From Gammaproteobacteria bacterium RIFCSPHIGHO2_02_FULL_42_13 (GTDB taxonomy: Bacteria > Pseudomonadota > Gammaproteobacteria > UBA12402), in assembly GCA_001801405.1 (NCBI GenBank), contig MGXQ01000002.1, forward strand, positions 1 through 12,150: DNA of 12,150 bases, given 5' to 3'. Both the position numbers and the translations under genes were made by a program. Numbering within the stretch: the stretch's first letter is position 1; each line of letters begins with the position of its first letter. Under the pieces are notes generated by a model. The model was given only the letters and a program-made list of their open reading frames with translations, was not told the origin of the DNA and searched no databases. This document shows, piece by piece, positions 1 to 6,059 of this stretch.

Positions 1-1342
1 AATACCATAATCGAAATTGTGAAAAATCAACTTTATTCGCATCTTCCATGGCTTTCACAAAATCATCGCACGTCACTGCCTGACCATCATGGCGTTCAAA
101 ATATAAATCCATGCCGCGACGAAACCCCTCTAGGCCCAACAAGACACGCATCATGCGAATCACTTCCGCACCTTTTTCGTAAATGGTCATCGTATAAAAA
201 TTATCGATTTCCATATAAGAATCGGGGCGAACAGAATGCGCAAGTGGTCCGGCATCTTCCGGAAATTGCAACTCTCTCAAGCGCTGAACCTGTTCAATGC
301 GCGAGACGGTCTGTGATGTCATATCTTCCGAAAACGTTTGATCCCGAAATACGGTCAACCCTTCTTTTAATGACAATTGAAACCAATCGCGACAGGTCAC
401 ACGATCGCCCGACCAGTTATGAAAATACTCATGCGCTACCACGCCCGCGATACGCCCATATTCCGCATCCGTTGCCGTATCCGATCGTGCAAACACACAA
501 GATGAATTAAAAATGTTTAATCCCTTATTCTCCATCGCGCCCACATTAAAATCATCAACGGCCAAAATCATAAACAAATCTAAATCATATTCACGTCCAT
601 ATTTTTCTTCATCCCAACGCATGGCTTGCTTTAAGACATCCATCGCATGAAAACATTTGTCACGATTGCCCTTTTCACAAAAGAGACGCAAAGTAATTTT
701 ACGGTCGGAGCATGTCACAAAATGATCTTCAATAAATTCTAAATCACCGGCCACGGCAGCGAACAAATAACAAGGTTTTAAAAACGGATCTTCCCATTTT
801 ATCCAATGACGCCCCCCTGACGAATCGCCAGAATCCACTAAATTACCATTGGACAATAAAATCGGATAACTTTTTTTATCCGCCGCAATCGTCGTGGTGA
901 ATTTCGACAAAACATCGGGACGATCGAGAAAATAAGTAATGCGACGAAACCCTTCGGATTCGCACTGCGTACAATAAATGCCGCTGGACTTATATAAACC
1001 CATCAATACTGTATTATCTTGCGGTTTGATTTCTGTTGTAATCTCCAATTCACCGCTTTCGGGAAAATCCACAATCGTCAATGTTTCATCCGTTAACTCA
1101 TATCGCCGATCTAATATCGTTTGGTTGTCGATTTTGATCGACACTAATTTTTGTTCTTTTCCATCGAGCACCAATATATCGCCACTCTCAGAAGAAGCAG
1201 GATTTTTGCGAATATGCATGTGATTGGTCACAATCGTCACGTCTTCATTTAAGTCGAAATACAAATCGGTTGTATCAATTAAATGACTCGGGACTTTATA
1301 ATCTTTTCGATATTTTATTGTTGGTTTTTTGTTTTGTTTCAT
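1..1342 (-). CDS. pepN: Aminopeptidase N (M1 family zinc metallopeptidase), 3' end missing
   Basis: This is the N-terminal half (about 447 residues) of a cytoplasmic M1 aminopeptidase that removes N-terminal residues from peptides; the family member in E. coli has about 870 residues, and the reading frame is still open at the window edge. The substrate-recognition motif GAMEN lies at residues 268-272. The zinc site HEYFH is at 304-308, with the third ligand E327 in the motif SLKEGLTVFRDQ. A tyrosine at about 388 matches the transition-state tyrosine of the family. All catalytic residues visible here are intact. The ATG at 1342 was chosen because AGAGGA lies just upstream on the minus strand (about 1349-1354) and the protein begins with the expected basic stretch. 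It follows dnaQ by 35 bases with no terminator-like hairpin, so it probably ends the methyltransferase-rnhA-dnaQ operon. Identification is firm; the C-terminal domains cannot be judged. Confidence 0.96.
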   Translation of the reverse strand, partial: MKQNKKPTIKYRKDYKVPSHLIDTTDLYFDLNEDVTIVTNHMHIRKNPASSESGDILVLDGKEQKLVSIKIDNQTILDRRYELTDETLTIVDFPESGELEITTEIKPQDNTVLMGLYKSSGIYCTQCESEGFRRITYFLDRPDVLSKFTTTIAADKKSYPILLSNGNLVDSGDSSGGRHWIKWEDPFLKPCYLFAAVAGDLEFIEDHFVTCSDRKITLRLFCEKGNRDKCFHAMDVLKQAMRWDEEKYGREYDLDLFMILAVDDFNVGAMENKGLNIFNSSCVFARSDTATDAEYGRIAGVVAHEYFHNWSGDRVTCRDWFQLSLKEGLTVFRDQTFSEDMTSQTVSRIEQVQRLRELQFPEDAGPLAHSVRPDSYMEIDNFYTMTIYEKGAEVIRMMRVLLGLEGFRRGMDLYFERHDGQAVTCDDFVKAMEDANKVDFSQFRLWY

Positions 1343-1377
1343 GGCTTTCCTCTTCATTAAAATTGATGACAACATTA

Positions 1378-2052
1378 CTATTTATTCAGCATCTCTAAAA
1401 ACGCATCATGCGCATCCTGCTCTTCTTTGGTTGCTCTTACAACCGATAACGCTGGATGTTGCTCCTCTTCACGTCGAAACGTTGTTGTGCGTCGCCGCGA
1501 CGAATGTGATTGCGCTTCCGCAAACAACACCGATTGACCACCTGTCATCGCCAAATACACGAACGCCAACAGCTCTGCATCTAACAATGCACCATGCAAT
1601 GTTCGATTCGTTGCATCAACACCGTAACGCTTACATAATGCATCTAAACTATTCCGCTGCCCGGGATGCAGTTTACGCGCCAACATCAACGTATCAAAAA
1701 TCTCACAGTGATTATTCAATTTACCTAATGCAGAACGCATCAATTTTAACTCGTAATCAATAAAACCCACATCAAATGGCGCATTGTGAATCACCACTTC
1801 TGCATCTTTAACAAATTCACACAACGATTCTGCCACCGTCGAAAATTTTGGCTTGTCTCGTAAAAATTCATTCGTAAGCCCATGCACCGCTAACGCACCC
1901 GGATCACTTTCACGCTCAGGATTTAAATAATAATGGAAATTATTCCGTGTCACGCGACGATCTACAATTTCGACGCACCCGATTTCAATAATGCGGTGGC
2001 CGTCGCTAGTGTTTAATCCCGTGGTTTCAACGTCGAGTGATACTTGTCGCAT
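1378..2052 (-). CDS. dnaQ: DNA polymerase III epsilon subunit (3'-5' proofreading exonuclease)
   Basis: The 224-residue product is the proofreading exonuclease of the replicative polymerase core, which removes misincorporated bases while bound to the alpha subunit. The DEDDh catalytic set is complete: D7 and E9 in LDVETTGL, D94 in HNAPFD, and H153 and D158 in LHGALLDAE. After the nuclease domain, residues 173-177 (QSVLF) look like a beta-clamp binding motif in the place where the E. coli protein has its clamp motif. The tail SVVRATKEEQDAHDAFLEML resembles the alpha-binding C-terminus of E. coli epsilon. It is slightly shorter than E. coli epsilon (243 residues). The ATG is preceded by AGAGGA (2060-2065). 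It follows rnhA by 23 bases on the same strand, unlike E. coli where the two genes diverge. Assignment is secure. Confidence 0.97.
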   Translation of the reverse strand: MRQVSLDVETTGLNTSDGHRIIEIGCVEIVDRRVTRNNFHYYLNPERESDPGALAVHGLTNEFLRDKPKFSTVAESLCEFVKDAEVVIHNAPFDVGFIDYELKLMRSALGKLNNHCEIFDTLMLARKLHPGQRNSLDALCKRYGVDATNRTLHGALLDAELLAFVYLAMTGGQSVLFAEAQSHSSRRRTTTFRREEEQHPALSVVRATKEEQDAHDAFLEMLNK

Positions 2053-2075
2053 ATAGTAATCCTCTGAGATTCATT

Positions 2076-2510
2076 TTATAGTTCATCTATCGCCTTGTTA
2101 GCCAACCGATCCGCCAACTCATTATACTTATGTCCCGCATGTCCTTTGATCCAAGACCATTTTATTTCATGCCGCGCAACTTCTTCATCCAAACGTTGCC
2201 AAAGATCTATATTTTTTACCGGTTTTTTATTCGCTGTCGTAAATCCGCGCTTCTTCCAATTCGCCAACCACTCTGTCATGCCATCTTTAACATATTTGGA
2301 ATCCGTCGTGAGCTCAATTTTGCAAGAACGTTTTAATGACGCCAACGCCTGAATCGCTGCCATCAATTCCATGCGATTATTGGTCGTATGCGCTTCGGCA
2401 CCATATAAATGCTTTTCACGACCCTCATAACATAAAACGGCGCCCCAGCCACCGACGCCCGGATTGCCTCGACAAGCCCCATCTGTATAGATTTCAACAA
2501 TCTTACTCAC
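2076..2510 (-). CDS. rnhA: Ribonuclease HI
   Basis: This 144-residue enzyme cleaves the RNA strand of RNA-DNA hybrids, helping to remove primers and R-loops. The four acidic catalytic residues are present at the same numbers as in E. coli RNase HI: D10 (IYTDGACRGNPG), E48 (NNRMELMA), D70 (TTDSKYV) and D134 (ELADRLA). The assisting histidine is H124 in IKGHAG. The basic handle region around residues 80-100 (WLANWKKRGF, NKKPVKN) used for hybrid binding is also present. The start is GTG, not ATG, supported by a strong AGGGG ribosome-binding site seven bases upstream. The start overlaps the end of the methyltransferase by 8 bases (GTGAGTAA), implying coupled translation. Length and motifs fit the family fully. 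Confidence 0.97.
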   Translation of the reverse strand: MSKIVEIYTDGACRGNPGVGGWGAVLCYEGREKHLYGAEAHTTNNRMELMAAIQALASLKRSCKIELTTDSKYVKDGMTEWLANWKKRGFTTANKKPVKNIDLWQRLDEEVARHEIKWSWIKGHAGHKYNELADRLANKAIDEL

Positions 2511-3261
2511 GTCGCATCCCCTGCGTCATTGGTTTTACCAATCCATCAGGCACCACATCGGCTGCCGCAGACCATTGCACACGATCCGCATATATCCCAA
2601 ACCGTTTCTTTTGCGCAATGAGGATATATACGCCTCCAAATATTGGAAACAACATTTTCCCGATCATATCTAAAACAGCATACACCGATTGCAAACGATG
2701 ACCTTGAACTCTTGGTAAATAAAACACATGTTTTTCTTCAACGATATCAAAGTTCAATAATTTCAACCAATCTTTAACGCGCCATGAAAAACGAAATTTA
2801 CCCGACCACGGCGCCTGTTTACGAAATGTAAATAAACGGCGTAATCCTAACAAACTCAGCGGATTAAATCCCACTAAAACCATATAACCCTGGGGTGCCA
2901 ATGTCATTTCCGCTTCTCTCAAAACCTGATAAGGATCTTTCGAAAATTCTAACACATGCGGCAACACAATAGTTTGCACGCTATAGGGTGAAATAGGTAA
3001 CGCCTCATAATCCGCTTGAACACAATCATCATCTTTCTTGTCATGATGCGCCTGCGGCGATAAAAAAATACGATTCTTAATCTGACTGCCATAAATCAAA
3101 CGCTCCAGAAGAGGATCACCCAACATCAATAAATAATCACCTCGCGCCATCTTCCAAAATGAACCCAAATTCTGAGACTCGATGTTCATCAATAAACGAC
3201 CAAACTTCGACTGTCGCCATGTTTCGATGTGTTCACCTTTGATCACTTCCATATTTCGCAT
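2503..3261 (-). CDS. YafS-like SAM-dependent methyltransferase domain protein
   Basis: A 252-residue protein resembling E. coli YafS, a class I methyltransferase-fold protein of unknown substrate encoded beside rnhA. The second half of the fold is clear: DYEALPIS, then VLPHVLEFSKDPYQVLREA (about 99-117), then the strand-plus-loop YMVLVGFNPLSLLGLRRL (126-143). The SAM-binding glycine motif near residues 44-50 reads LLMLGDP and lacks the usual GxGxG pattern, as in YafS, so methyl transfer cannot be assumed. The C-terminus carries a hydrophobic stretch (about 193-218). It is the first gene of the minus operon and overlaps rnhA by 8 bases. Two starts are possible: ATG at 3261 or ATG at 3252. AGGG lies only one base from the first but ten from the second, so M4 may be the start. 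Synteny supports orthology with yafS; function is unknown. Confidence 0.85.
   Translation of the reverse strand: MRNMEVIKGEHIETWRQSKFGRLLMNIESQNLGSFWKMARGDYLLMLGDPLLERLIYGSQIKNRIFLSPQAHHDKKDDDCVQADYEALPISPYSVQTIVLPHVLEFSKDPYQVLREAEMTLAPQGYMVLVGFNPLSLLGLRRLFTFRKQAPWSGKFRFSWRVKDWLKLLNFDIVEEKHVFYLPRVQGHRLQSVYAVLDMIGKMLFPIFGGVYILIAQKKRFGIYADRVQWSAAADVVPDGLVKPMTQGMRRE
2518..2522 (-). promoter_or_regulatory. Ribosome-binding site that fixes the GTG start of rnhA
   Basis: On the minus strand AGGGG ends seven bases before the GTG at 2510. It lies inside the last codons of the methyltransferase gene. It supports GTG as the true start, because the D10/E48/D70/D134 numbering then equals that of E. coli RNase HI exactly. 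Confidence 0.7.
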
Positions 3262-3266
3262 ACCCT

Positions 3267-3295
3267 ATACTACCGTGAATTTAAACAAGAGACAA
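3267..3295 (-). promoter_or_regulatory. Candidate promoter of the methyltransferase-rnhA-dnaQ-pepN operon
   Basis: On the minus strand TTGTCT (3290-3295) and TAGTAT (3267-3272) are 17 bases apart, each matching 4 of 6 consensus bases. Transcription would start near 3260-3261, at the first ATG of the methyltransferase. That implies either a leaderless message or use of the second ATG. The call is pattern-based only. Confidence 0.3.
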
Positions 3296-3327
3296 AAAGA
3301 CATTGATGCCTAAAAATCAATCGGCTC

Positions 3328-3355
3328 TTGACATCACCAAAGAGCCCAGTAACAT
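3328..3355 (+). promoter_or_regulatory. Candidate sigma-70 promoter of mltD
   Basis: A perfect TTGACA (3328-3333) is followed after 16 bases by TAACAT (3350-3355), a 4-of-6 match to the -10 box. The start point would fall at about 3361-3363, on the mltD start codon, and there is no good Shine-Dalgarno sequence before that codon. The -35 box is strong and the -10 box weak. Confidence 0.4.
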
Positions 3356-3361
3356 GCGCAA

Positions 3362-4876
3362 ATGCGTTCATTGTTTTACAGAACATTATTTGTCATAATG
3401 GCGACGATAATTTTAACTGCCTGCGTTGCAAGCGGCTCAGGCACTGGCTTGGGTGACCCCAATCAACATATAAATTATCAATTTTCACGCAATATTTTTA
3501 GCATACTGGGTGACAGTTTCAATCTGCCTAATGAAACTCCCGAAAATCCAGCTGTACTAAAACAAATCAACTGGTTCGTAAGCCATCCTGCTTTCCTAAA
3601 GCGCATGGCCGAACAATCCAGACCATACCTGTACTATATTTTACAACAAGTCAATCGCCGAGGATTGCCGACAGAATTGGTTCTACTGCCCATCATCGAA
3701 AGCGCCTACAATCCGTTTGCTTATTCTTCTGTCGGTGCAGCTGGGTTATGGCAAATGATGCCAGGCACCGCGTCGGGCTTTGGACTTAAAGTGGATTGGT
3801 GGTACGATGGCCGACGAGATATTATCGCCTCAACGAATTCCGCCTTAAATTATTTATCCTATTTAGGCAATTATTTTAATGACAACTGGATGCTCGCCAT
3901 TGCTGCATACGACACAGGAGAAGGACGCGTCAACTCGGCTATTCAACATAATTTGAAAGCCGGTCTCCCAACGGATTTTTTCAATTTACCTTTACCCGCC
4001 GACACAAAAACCTACGTACCAAAACTATTGGCGCTTGCTACCATCATCAAACATCCTTATGAATATCCAATTGATTGGCCAAATATCCCCAACGCGCCTT
4101 ATCTGTCTGTTGTGAACGTTGGCTCACAAATCGATTTATCGCGCGCAGCAAAAATGTCTGATCTGTCGTTACAAACATTATCTAGGCTCAATCCGGGATT
4201 TAATCGTTGGGCTACCGACCCTGATGGGCCGTACACCATCGTATTGCCCATTGATAAAGCGGCGCGTTTTCAAGAAGCCTTAAATAATTTAGAACCCAAC
4301 CAGCGCGTCACCTGGATACGTTATACGGTCAAAAACGGCGACACATTAAGCGTCATCGCGTACAAAAATAAAACGACCACGGATCTTATCAAAAAAGTTA
4401 ATCGCATTAAATATAATAATATTCATGCCGACCAAGTGTTATTAATTCCATTATCCAGCAGTAAGCTGACCAGCATTGTGTTTCAATCTGAAAAACGTTA
4501 TTTTAAATCTTCACACTCATTACCCGAAATCCACCTCACCACCTATCTCGTTCAGCACGGTGACACGCTATCAAAAATTGCAAAAAAATATCACGTCAAA
4601 GAATCAGCAATTCGATTTTGGAACGGACTCCGAACAAAACAAGAACTAACGGTTGGAGCCCAATTAATTATCTGGCCACATCGACAAAAATCACACACAA
4701 CATCTACATCGAGACATTCCGGTAGTCCGAAAAGAATTACCTATCGCGTTAAATCCGGCGACACGTTATCCAACATCGCTTATCGATATAAAGTCAAAGC
4801 ATCAAGCATCAAACACTGGAATCAATTAAGCTCTGATGTTGTTAAAGCCAATCAAATACTGGTGATGTATCGATAA
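3362..4876 (+). CDS. mltD: Membrane-bound lytic murein transglycosylase D with three LysM repeats
   Basis: A 504-residue lipoprotein predicted to cleave the MurNAc-GlcNAc bond of peptidoglycan, forming anhydromuropeptides, at the periplasmic side of the envelope. The N-terminus has arginines, a hydrophobic stretch and the lipobox LTAC with lipidated C21. The lytic transglycosylase domain (about 80-230) shows the catalytic glutamate E113 in PIIESAYNPFAYSS, then GAAGLWQMMPGTA. It has AAYDTGEGRV where the family usually has AAYN. LPLPADTKTYVPKLLA (209-224) is typical of MltD. Three LysM peptidoglycan-binding repeats follow at about 320-364, 394-438 and 460-503, each starting (Y)xVxxGDTLSxIA. E. 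coli MltD has a similar layout. The start is set by the signal peptide; the next methionine (M13) would remove most of it. It diverges from the yafS-like gene and converges on the phosphopantetheinyl transferase gene. Identity is secure. Confidence 0.96.
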   Translation: MRSLFYRTLFVIMATIILTACVASGSGTGLGDPNQHINYQFSRNIFSILGDSFNLPNETPENPAVLKQINWFVSHPAFLKRMAEQSRPYLYYILQQVNRRGLPTELVLLPIIESAYNPFAYSSVGAAGLWQMMPGTASGFGLKVDWWYDGRRDIIASTNSALNYLSYLGNYFNDNWMLAIAAYDTGEGRVNSAIQHNLKAGLPTDFFNLPLPADTKTYVPKLLALATIIKHPYEYPIDWPNIPNAPYLSVVNVGSQIDLSRAAKMSDLSLQTLSRLNPGFNRWATDPDGPYTIVLPIDKAARFQEALNNLEPNQRVTWIRYTVKNGDTLSVIAYKNKTTTDLIKKVNRIKYNNIHADQVLLIPLSSSKLTSIVFQSEKRYFKSSHSLPEIHLTTYLVQHGDTLSKIAKKYHVKESAIRFWNGLRTKQELTVGAQLIIWPHRQKSHTTSTSRHSGSPKRITYRVKSGDTLSNIAYRYKVKASSIKHWNQLSSDVVKANQILVMYR

Positions 4877-4893
4877 GGAACCGGCAGGTAAAC

Positions 4894-4956
4894 TGTAGGT
4901 TGGGCCGTGAGGCCCAACAAATTATTCCGTTGGGCTTCGCTCAGCACCAACCTACA
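4894..4956. repeat. Palindromic REP-like element between convergent genes
   Basis: A 63-base element is bounded by a perfect 10-bp inverted repeat, TGTAGGTTGG (4894-4903) and CCAACCTACA (4947-4956). Inside, TTGGGCC/GGCCCAA (4900-4906, 4911-4917) makes a 7-bp hairpin with a GTGA loop. GCCCAAC/GTTGGGC (4912-4918, 4929-4935) makes a competing 7-bp hairpin with a 10-base loop. Elements built on GTAGGTTGGGC are familiar as dispersed repeats in many gammaproteobacterial genomes; that this is one copy of a family here is inference. It sits 17 bases after the mltD stop and could stop transcription from both sides, but neither strand has a T-run. Its right arm lies inside the end of the phosphopantetheinyl transferase gene. 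Confidence 0.75.
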
Positions 4957-5627
4957 CTCATTCGCTTTTCTCCACCTTTCCACGCCACCGCTGCAGCATA
5001 ATTGGGAACCGTATCAAATGCGCGTAACTGCCACTCGCTCGCCTCTTGATCTTTAATCGATAATATTTTCGCGAGAGGACCAAGCGTTACATCAAAATGA
5101 TTCAATGCATAAAAAATACCTTTGCCGATGGCTTTTACAAACGCTTCTTTGCGCGTCCATGCATTATAAAACCCCGACACCTTTTGATCATCCGGTAATG
5201 CGCAATAGGCTTCAATTTCTTTCGCTGAAAAAAATCGATGCACGATCGCGTCCATCCGATCAACCGGTTGTTGATATTCAATATCCACCCCTATCGGATC
5301 ATTTAACGTGATGGCAACCACGGCATAGTCTTTGCTATGCGACAAATTAAATTGTAAGGCGTGATTTAAAAATGGCTTGCCATGATCATTATATTCAAAC
5401 GTGATTTCATCTGGCGCACAGGACAAATACTTAGATAACAAGATTCGCAAAATGGCATGCGACACAACAAAATGATTTTTATCACGAACAAATTTAAAGT
5501 GATCAACGCGCTTTTGTTCGATTGCATCTAATAATAACGGCCATCGCTCTTCTATCGGCACGTTCAAATCAATCAGCCACAGATCAACTTGTTCTGAATT
5601 TAATTGGAAATTGGATGTCATATTCAT
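4941..5627 (-). CDS. Sfp-type 4'-phosphopantetheinyl transferase
   Basis: The product, 228 residues from the chosen start, transfers the phosphopantetheine arm of coenzyme A to a serine of a carrier protein. Signature motifs are intact: KPFL (84-87), NLSHSKDYAVVA with H97, and GVDIE (113-117) supplying metal ligands D115 and E117. FYNAWTRKEAFVKAIGKG (153-170) follows, with E161 and K165. Length matches the Sfp/Gsp group, not the short AcpS group. The frame stays open further upstream, but the ATG at 5627 overlaps the stop of the preceding gene as ATGA; M3 at 5621 is the alternative. There is no clear Shine-Dalgarno sequence, so translation is probably coupled. No polyketide or peptide synthetase gene is nearby, so the target is unknown; fatty-acid ACP is possible. 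The last codons (VGWC, stop) lie in the palindromic element. It is the last gene of the lptFG operon. Confidence 0.92.
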   Translation of the reverse strand: MNMTSNFQLNSEQVDLWLIDLNVPIEERWPLLLDAIEQKRVDHFKFVRDKNHFVVSHAILRILLSKYLSCAPDEITFEYNDHGKPFLNHALQFNLSHSKDYAVVAITLNDPIGVDIEYQQPVDRMDAIVHRFFSAKEIEAYCALPDDQKVSGFYNAWTRKEAFVKAIGKGIFYALNHFDVTLGPLAKILSIKDQEASEWQLRAFDTVPNYAAAVAWKGGEKRMSVGWC

Positions 5628-6037
5628 CGCAAAATTAACACGAGCAACATCACGATGAGCAACGCCACGCCAAATTGTTCCCAACGTCGCCATTTCGCCA
5701 CACGACGAATACGAGCGACTGACAATCGTGCAGTCTCACGAATAGATTTTGCACTTTCTACAGTAAAATATTTAAACTCGTCCAATTTCAATAACTGAAC
5801 CGATTGCGCAATACTCTTTCCCGCCTCGTTTGCCGCAGCCTCTAATTGCTGACAACTCTCATCCGCAACGCATCGAAATGTTTCCACCGCTTTTTGCATT
5901 TCGCTCAAATGCCTGTGGCTGTCTTGCGGCATGCGCGCAGACAATTCCACAACCATGTCTTCAAGTTTTTTGACACGCCGCATCAACTCTTCCCGCTGTT
6001 CAACAGCCTTATTATTCTTTTCCATAACTTGATTCAT
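5624..6037 (-). CDS. Unrecognised coiled-coil protein with C-terminal membrane anchor
   Basis: I do not recognise this 137-residue protein. Residues 1-35 form a charged heptad-like helix (KNNKAVEQREELMRRVKKLE), and residues 40-110 continue as mostly helical, alanine- and glutamate-rich sequence. A basic patch RIRRVAKWRRW (108-118) is followed by a single hydrophobic segment, FGVALLIVMLLVLIL (about 122-136), at the very end. This is the layout of a tail-anchored inner-membrane protein with a cytoplasmic coiled coil, the basic patch favouring N-in. The ATG has a good GAGAGGTG ribosome-binding site. It starts 22 bases after lptG and its TGA overlaps the ATG of the phosphopantetheinyl transferase gene, so it is almost certainly expressed. 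A link with lipopolysaccharide export or with the transferase is only suggested by position. Confidence 0.8.
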   Translation of the reverse strand: MNQVMEKNNKAVEQREELMRRVKKLEDMVVELSARMPQDSHRHLSEMQKAVETFRCVADESCQQLEAAANEAGKSIAQSVQLLKLDEFKYFTVESAKSIRETARLSVARIRRVAKWRRWEQFGVALLIVMLLVLILR

Positions 6038-6059
6038 AATACACCTCTCATTAAATAAA

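Noticed and set aside
19..510. Plus-strand open frame of 163 codons
   Set aside because: It lies antisense to pepN, whose GAMEN and HEYFH motifs read cleanly on the minus strand; its own product is low-complexity and lacks any family signal.
1329..1763. Plus-strand open frame of 144 codons over dnaQ
   Set aside because: Antisense shadow of dnaQ, rich in His/Ser/Thr as expected from reversed codons, with no credible ribosome-binding site.
2336..2701. Plus-strand open frame of 121 codons over rnhA and the methyltransferase
   Set aside because: Spans the junction of two well-supported minus-strand genes and shows no domain-like sequence.
4900..4935. Classic intrinsic terminator of mltD
   Set aside because: The hairpins are good but neither strand has the following T-run, so I call it a palindromic repeat with only possible terminator action.
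5628..5693. Upstream extension of the phosphopantetheinyl transferase by 22 residues
   Set aside because: It would lie wholly inside the membrane segment of the upstream gene in another frame; the ATGA overlap at 5627 is the better start.
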